Assembly: GCA_024695565.1 (NCBI GenBank)
Contig: JAILHX010000003.1
Coordinates: 1-16,896, forward strand
DNA length: 16,896 bases
Source of the DNA: Saccharofermentans sp.
GTDB taxonomy: Bacteria > Bacillota_A > Clostridia > Saccharofermentanales > Saccharofermentanaceae
Direction of reading: 5' to 3'
How positions within the stretch are numbered: position 1 is the first letter of the stretch; the number at the start of each line of letters is the position of its first letter. Shown piece after piece: positions 13,337 to 16,896 of this stretch. The notes below the pieces were generated by a model. It was not told the DNA's origin, made no database searches, and was given only the letters and a program-made list of their open reading frames with translations. A program made the position numbers and the translations under genes.

Positions 13337-14497
13337 TTAAATTGCGATCTTCAGGATCTCAATTATCTTGTTTGAATCCAGCGGAACGTAATGTCCTACG
13401 TTGCCGCCGGCTGTTGCACGTTTTGCCATTACTACGAAATCTTTATCATCGATCCCAAGCTCTGTCAGATGAGTCTTGAGTCCTAACTTCCTGAAGAACT
13501 TCTCGAGTTCTTCCGACAGCAAAAGTGCTCTCTCTTTCTCTGAATAGTCGTACGGATCTTTGCCGTAGACTCTGCTGGCAAGAAGCGCCAGTCTCCAGGG
13601 CTTTATGTCTGCTATGTACCTGGTCCAGGCCGTAAAGACGATTGCCATGCCTTCTCCGTGTGTGAGGTTATATTGAGCAGACAGTTCGTGTTCGATACGG
13701 TGCGATCCCCAATCGGCGCGTCTGCCGGCATCGAGGAAATTGTTGTGTGCTACTGAAGCGAGCCACTGGATCTCAGCTCTTGCATTAATGTTCGTGGGAT
13801 CTTCGATAAGTCTGTCGGCATTTACGAGCAATGCTCTGATGGCGCCTTCGATAAGATAGTCTGTCGTATCCGAATTCTTCTCATCTGAAAAATATCTCTC
13901 GAGAAGATGTGATAAGACATCTGCGATTCCTACATAGGTCTGATAGGCAGGAAGGTTTACCGTGTACTTAGGATTCATGATCGCGAACTTCGGGATTATG
14001 CGGTCGTCTTCAAAACCTTTCTTCCATTCTCCATGTGAGAGGATTGCGCAGTTGGAAGTCTCAGAACCGCTCGATGCCGTTGTCGCGATGACGCCAATGC
14101 TAAGAACGTGTTCGGGAGAAACACCCTTATCAAAGAAGTCCCAGACATCGGCATCGTACGGTATACCGAGAGCTATCGCCTTGGCGGTGTCGATAGAGCT
14201 TCCTCCACCGACTGCCAGAACGAAGTCCACATTATCTTTCTTGCCCTGTTCGACAAGCTTTCTTACGAGATCGATAGAAGGGTTTGCAACTACTTCGCCG
14301 CTCTCGGAAAACTTAATGCCGAGTTCTTTTACAGCATCAGTTATCACATCGTAGATGCCGAGCGTCTTAATAAAGTCGCCGCTGTATACAAGAAGCAGGC
14401 TTGTTACCTTGTACTGTTCAAGAAGGCCCTTAATGCTCTTTTCGCTCCCCTCACCGAAAACTATTTTCGCGGGATTATAATATTCAAAACCAATCAT
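13337..14497 (-). CDS. Iron-containing alcohol dehydrogenase (YqhD/BdhA-like)
   Basis: A 386-residue group III alcohol dehydrogenase. It starts MIGFEYYNPAKIVFGEG, typical of BdhA/YqhD. The nucleotide-binding loop is GGGSSIDTAKAIA (97-109), and TTASSGSE (139-146) follows. Metal ligands can be placed at Asp193 and His197 (GIADVLSHLLERY), His266 (GSHRIEHELSA) and His280 (NLTHGEGMA). Such enzymes reduce butanal and other toxic aldehydes, often with NADPH. I chose ATG 14497 with GGAG 9 nt upstream. The in-frame ATG at 14540-14542 lies in the T-run of the upstream terminator and has no binding site. First gene after the second Cys leader. The true substrate is unknown. Confidence 0.93.
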   Translation of the reverse strand: MIGFEYYNPAKIVFGEGSEKSIKGLLEQYKVTSLLLVYSGDFIKTLGIYDVITDAVKELGIKFSESGEVVANPSIDLVRKLVEQGKKDNVDFVLAVGGGSSIDTAKAIALGIPYDADVWDFFDKGVSPEHVLSIGVIATTASSGSETSNCAILSHGEWKKGFEDDRIIPKFAIMNPKYTVNLPAYQTYVGIADVLSHLLERYFSDEKNSDTTDYLIEGAIRALLVNADRLIEDPTNINARAEIQWLASVAHNNFLDAGRRADWGSHRIEHELSAQYNLTHGEGMAIVFTAWTRYIADIKPWRLALLASRVYGKDPYDYSEKERALLLSEELEKFFRKLGLKTHLTELGIDDKDFVVMAKRATAGGNVGHYVPLDSNKIIEILKIAI

Positions 14498-14540
14498 CTT
14501 TCTCGTCTCCGTTTCTTCTTCGAATATGTTTTGTTTAGGC

Positions 14541-14577
14541 ATAAAAATGCCCGGTTAGATTTTTATCTCCCGGGCGC
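14541..14577 (-). terminator. Attenuator terminator before the iron alcohol dehydrogenase
   Basis: On the minus strand GCCCGG (14575-14570) and CCGGGC (14554-14549) form a 6-bp GC stem with an inner AGAT / ATCT pairing, followed by ATTTTTAT. The 5' arm and its flanks (CCCGGGAG) are also fully complementary to CTCCCGGG in the leader peptide coding region (14676-14669), so the two pairings exclude each other. Confidence 0.78.
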
Positions 14578-14612
14578 ATGGCATATGTTAGCTGCATATT
14601 ATCGATTTAACA

Positions 14613-14729
14613 TCAATCGTTCTCAAGGCGTGAGGAATGTCTTCCAGTGCCCTGTGCCATTGTGCGCACCCGGGAGTTAATCATTCGACAGCACATCATG
14701 ACAGTTGTGTTGTTAATCGTTCTGGTCAT
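14613..14729 (-). CDS. Leader peptide (38 aa) with a Cys-Cys pair, attenuator of the alcohol dehydrogenase operon
   Basis: Thirty-eight codons from ATG 14729, with AAGGAGG 8 nt upstream, one of the best binding sites in the window. The peptide contains MMCCRM, with adjacent TGC and TGT codons at 14693-14688, and otherwise has no recognisable domain. A self-complementary antiterminator segment CTCCCGGG starts about 11 nt after the second Cys codon, at the edge of a ribosome stalled there. It lies downstream of a promoter and upstream of an intrinsic terminator, exactly as the other Cys leader at 9950-10030. The regulatory role is inferred. With only two Cys codons the evidence is weaker than for the first leader, but the matching layout and promoter support it. 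Confidence 0.75.
   Translation of the reverse strand: MTRTINNTTVMMCCRMINSRVRTMAQGTGRHSSRLEND
14664..14676 (-). promoter_or_regulatory. Antiterminator segment of the second Cys leader
   Basis: On the minus strand CTCCCGGGTGCGC has eight bases (CTCCCGGG) perfectly complementary to CCCGGGAG in the 5' arm of the downstream terminator, plus a possible CGC/GCG extension after a 2-nt bulge. A ribosome paused at the Cys codons would leave it free; one moving on would cover it. Confidence 0.6.
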
Positions 14730-14760
14730 CTCTCACTCCTCCTTCCGAAGTAATGGCGAT

Positions 14761-14796
14761 AATTTAACACTATTAACCTACTATGTCAATAGGTTA
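14761..14796 (-). promoter_or_regulatory. Promoter and Rrf2-type operator of the alcohol dehydrogenase operon
   Basis: On the minus strand TTGACA (14789-14784) and TAAATT (14766-14761) are 17 bp apart. The plus strand shows a perfect 7-bp palindrome with 9-bp spacer: TAACCTA (14774-14780), TAGGTTA (14790-14796). It is the best copy of the shared operator in the window, and 22 consecutive positions around it closely match the cysteine-operon promoter. Confidence 0.78.
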
Positions 14797-14857
14797 TTGA
14801 GATTTCTATTTCTGCTTCCTTTATAGCTTGTTTTCCAAAGAGGTTATCACTGCACAA

Positions 14858-15057
14858 TTGCCCCAAACATTATGTTTTAAAGAGTTTGGGGCAAAATATT
14901 CATTCGAAAATTGCCCCTGATCATGAATATTCAATAATCCGGGGCAAAAGAATGAATTATCACTTGCCCCAAGCTTCGCAAATCCGGTAATTGGGGGCAA
15001 AACTCGACTGGCCTTTTTTGCCCCAAACTCATGATTTTCGGGTACTTGGGGCAAAAA
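14858..15057. repeat. Array 3: alternating inverted TTGCCCC/GGGGCAA words with about 53-bp period
   Basis: TTGCCCC starts at 14858, 14911, 14964 and 15018. GGGGCAA starts at 14888, 14941, 14994 and 15048. Steps are 30, 23, 30, 23, 30, 24, 30. Some pairs extend: TTGCCCCAAAC / GTTTGGGGCAA in the first, TTTTTGCCCCAA / TTGGGGCAAAAA in the last. The sequence between words is not conserved, apart from an ATTCATTC / GAATGAAT pair around the second unit (14898-14957). It lies between the ilvE terminator and the promoter of the alcohol dehydrogenase operon. The minus-strand frame across it is a by-product. Confidence 0.88.
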
Positions 15058-15082
15058 CACACTTAATTGATTTATTTCAAAT

Positions 15083-15117
15083 TAAAAGGCCGCCTCAAAT
15101 ATAACTTTGAGACGGCC
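15083..15117 (-). terminator. Terminator of ilvE
   Basis: On the minus strand GGCCGTCTCAAA and TTTGAGGCGGCC (15117-15106 and 15099-15088) pair with one mismatch around a 6-nt loop, followed by TTTTAATTT. It is a CCGTCTC/GAGGCGG variant of the ddh-type terminator core. Confidence 0.82.
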
Positions 15118-15140
15118 CTTCTTGATAATAAATTGATAGA

Positions 15141-16175
15141 TTAGACGTTGATCTCCATGATCCAGCCTTCAGGTGCTTCTACAGTACCCATCTGGATGCC
15201 TGTGAGTGTTTCTCTGAGCTTTGTCATGACAGGACCCATCTCCTCCATGCCGGAAGCGAATGTGAATTCCTTGCCGTGATCATTGATCTTTCCGAGAGGT
15301 GAGATAACTGCAGCTGTACCGCAGAGACCACCCTCTGTGAACTTACCGCTCATGATCTCGTCGAGGTATACTTCTCTCTCCTCAATCTTCATGCCGCAGT
15401 AGTGTTCTGCAACGTAAACCAATGATCTTCTTGTGATCGAAGGCAGAATGGAATCAGACTTAGGTACAACGAGTGTGCCCTGACCGTCTGTGAGGATGAT
15501 GTTAGCTCCGCCTGTCTCCTCGATCTTTGTACGTGTAGCCGGATCGAGATAGATGTTCTCAGCAAAACCTTCCTGGTGAGCAGTAACGATTGCGTGGAGA
15601 GACATAGCATAGTTGAGGCCTGCCTTGATGTTGCCTGTTCCTCTCGGAGCAGCACGGTCAAAGTCAGAGATCTTAACTGCGATCGGCTTAGCGCCGCCCT
15701 TGAAGTAAGGGCCTACAGGTGTAGCAAAGATCCTGTACTGATAATCATCAGCGGGCTTAACACCGATAACGGGGTTAATACCGAAGCTATAAGGTCTTAA
15801 GTACAAAGATGCGCCTGAACCGTACGGAGGAACCCAAGCTGCGTTGCCTGCAACTGTCTCCTGAACTGATCTGAGGAACAACTCCTTGGAAATCGGTGGA
15901 ATCTCAAGGCGGACTGCAGAGTCATGAAGTCTGTCAGCGTTGAGGTCAGGACGGAAAGTAACGATCCTGCCGTCTACTGTCTCATAAGCCTTAAGGCCTT
16001 CAAAAACGGTCTGGGCATACTGGAGAACGCCTGCATCCTCGCTCATGACGATCATGTCGTCATCGATGAGAGCGCCTTCATCCCATGCGCCGTTCGTGTA
16101 GTTTGCGACGAATCTCTTATCTGTCTTCTGATAAGAGAATGTCAGGTTCGACCAATCGAGATTCTTCTTTTCCAT
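15141..16175 (-). CDS. ilvE: Branched-chain amino acid aminotransferase
   Basis: A 344-residue fold type IV PLP enzyme of usual IlvE length. Landmarks: YAQTVFEGLKAY (53-64), RLHDSAVRLEIPP, YLRPYSFG, the PLP lysine Lys184 in GTGNIKAGLNYA, and EETGGANI followed by ITRRSLV and the late GGLCGTAAVISPLG. It transfers amino groups between glutamate and the 2-oxo acids of leucine, isoleucine and valine. ATG 16175 follows AGAAGG at 9 nt. It is monocistronic, with its own promoter at 16218-16245 and a terminator at 15083-15117. No other branched-chain pathway gene is in the window. Confidence 0.96.
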   Translation of the reverse strand: MEKKNLDWSNLTFSYQKTDKRFVANYTNGAWDEGALIDDDMIVMSEDAGVLQYAQTVFEGLKAYETVDGRIVTFRPDLNADRLHDSAVRLEIPPISKELFLRSVQETVAGNAAWVPPYGSGASLYLRPYSFGINPVIGVKPADDYQYRIFATPVGPYFKGGAKPIAVKISDFDRAAPRGTGNIKAGLNYAMSLHAIVTAHQEGFAENIYLDPATRTKIEETGGANIILTDGQGTLVVPKSDSILPSITRRSLVYVAEHYCGMKIEEREVYLDEIMSGKFTEGGLCGTAAVISPLGKINDHGKEFTFASGMEEMGPVMTKLRETLTGIQMGTVEAPEGWIMEINV

Positions 16176-16217
16176 AGAATCAATCCTTCTTTCTATAGTT
16201 TCTATAATTAACTAAGC

Positions 16218-16245
16218 ATTATACCCCTGTGAGAATACTTGTAAA
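16218..16245 (-). promoter_or_regulatory. ilvE promoter
   Basis: On the minus strand TTTACA (16245-16240) and a perfect TATAAT (16223-16218) are 16 bp apart. The expected start near 16210 gives a leader of about 35 nt with no room for a T-box or attenuator. Confidence 0.7.
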
Positions 16246-16253
16246 ACCCTAAA

Positions 16254-16896
16254 TTATACGAATCTGTATCCGCAGGCGTGATAGCAGATCTCTCCTGCCT
16301 TGATGACCGGCGAATCAAATCCGGAAAGATTTACGGCATTAGGGACCATCTGGGCTTCAAGGCAGATCGCGTCATACTGGCCGTAAGCCTTAGTCGTCTT
16401 CTGATCGAGAGGGCTTCCCAGGTTGTTTCCTGCGTAGATCTGGATACCCGGGAGGTCGGTAAGGCACTCCATCGTGATACCGGACTCGGGTGCGGTAACA
16501 GCAGCAGCAAATGAGAACGTTCCCGCCTTTGTATTGAGGCAGAAGTTCTGGTCGATGCCCTTGGAGATGACCATCTGGTGGTCGTCGCTGTCATTAAGGT
16601 CGGAGATGAAACGGTATTCCCTGCAGTCGAAAACTGTTCCTTCAACATCCTTAAGCTCGCCGGTAGGAACGTTCATGTCGTCCTTGATGGTGATCTTGTC
16701 GGAATTGATCATGATGAGGTCGTTATTGACCGTGCCTTCTGCGTTTTCACCGCGCAGGTTGAAATATGCGTGGTTTGTAGGCGCAAAGATCGTATCCTTG
16801 TCAGACTTGCCTATGTAGAGGATAAGGAAAGTCTTGTCCTCAAGCCAGCAGTAAAGGACCTTTGTGTCAAGGTTGCCCGGGAAGCCTGTAGCTCCG
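16254..16896 (-). CDS. galM: Aldose 1-epimerase (galactose mutarotase), partial (N-terminus beyond window)
   Basis: The last 213 residues of a GalM-like protein; the frame is open to the right edge of the window. GATGFPGNL, then NHAYFNL with a catalytic His (codon at 16772-16770), FDCREYRF corresponding to the family FDFR element, and DLPGIQIYAGN are all typical. The C-terminal segment AICLEAQMVPNAVN carries the Glu that acts as catalytic base in the family (usually LETQ-xPDAxN), here with EAQ in place of ETQ. It interconverts alpha and beta anomers of hexoses in the cytoplasm. The ATG at 16712 is internal, not the start. No clear terminator is seen in the 78-nt gap before ilvE. Confidence 0.93.
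   Translation of the reverse strand, partial: GATGFPGNLDTKVLYCWLEDKTFLILYIGKSDKDTIFAPTNHAYFNLRGENAEGTVNNDLIMINSDKITIKDDMNVPTGELKDVEGTVFDCREYRFISDLNDSDDHQMVISKGIDQNFCLNTKAGTFSFAAAVTAPESGITMECLTDLPGIQIYAGNNLGSPLDQKTTKAYGQYDAICLEAQMVPNAVNLSGFDSPVIKAGEICYHACGYRFV

Noticed and set aside
14497..14542. ATG 14542 as start of the iron alcohol dehydrogenase
   Set aside because: The codon lies in the T-run of the attenuator terminator and has no ribosome binding site; ATG 14497 has GGAG and matches the family N-terminus.
14821..15060. Minus-strand frame of 79 codons across array 3
   Set aside because: It is made of the repeat words themselves and lacks a ribosome binding site and any recognisable domain.

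Overview
The window looks like the chromosome of a low-to-mid GC Gram-positive anaerobe, probably a member of the Clostridia (Bacillota). The reasons are AGGAGG-type ribosome binding sites before most starts, sigma-A-like promoters, meso-diaminopimelate dehydrogenase, a BioY-type biotin importer, an Rrf2/IscS/IscU set and YqhD-like iron alcohol dehydrogenase. I cannot name the genus. Both window ends cut through genes. No rRNA, tRNA, transposase or CRISPR array was found.

Layout. 1-2420 (minus): ABC-2 exporter (ATPase, permease), then a translationally coupled P-loop ATPase that runs off the left edge. 2443-3109 (minus): bioY with a promoter and a BirA-operator-like site. 3119-4114 (minus): an ATP-grasp protein of the sugar-transfer-associated type, divergent from ddh (4220-5206, plus). 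5207-5752: a gene-free stretch with a terminator and two repeat arrays. 5753-11681 (minus): a sulfur block, read in the order iscS, iscU, then (after its own promoter and a cysteine-codon leader) a cystathionine gamma-lyase, a cysteine synthase/cystathionine beta-synthase, a glutamate-cysteine ligase and a class II glutamine amidotransferase. 11814-12209 (plus): the divergent Rrf2 regulator. 12210-12743: a gene-free stretch with inverted repeats and several terminators. 12744-14796 (minus): iron alcohol dehydrogenase and a CxxC AhpD-like protein behind a second cysteine leader. 14858-15057: a third repeat array. 15083-16245: ilvE. 16254 to the end: galM (partial).

How it works together. An Rrf2 regulator with three cysteines lies beside iscS-iscU. 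A common 23-bp site, close to TAACCTA-N9-TAGGTTA, overlaps the -35 of three promoters: iscS, the cysteine operon and the alcohol dehydrogenase operon. A weaker match overlaps the Rrf2 gene's own promoter. Two of these promoters also have a short leader peptide with adjacent Cys codons followed by an intrinsic terminator, which suggests transcription attenuation by Cys-tRNA supply. Cysteine formation, Fe-S assembly, gamma-glutamylcysteine formation and a redox pair would then form one regulon.

The most unusual structure is a set of three intergenic arrays (5292-5492, 5512-5705, 14858-15057). Each has four pairs of inverted 6-7 bp words. Word-to-partner start distance is 30 bp in every pair, and pairs repeat every 51-54 bp. 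Each array uses a different word, and the sequence between words is not conserved. I do not recognise this architecture.
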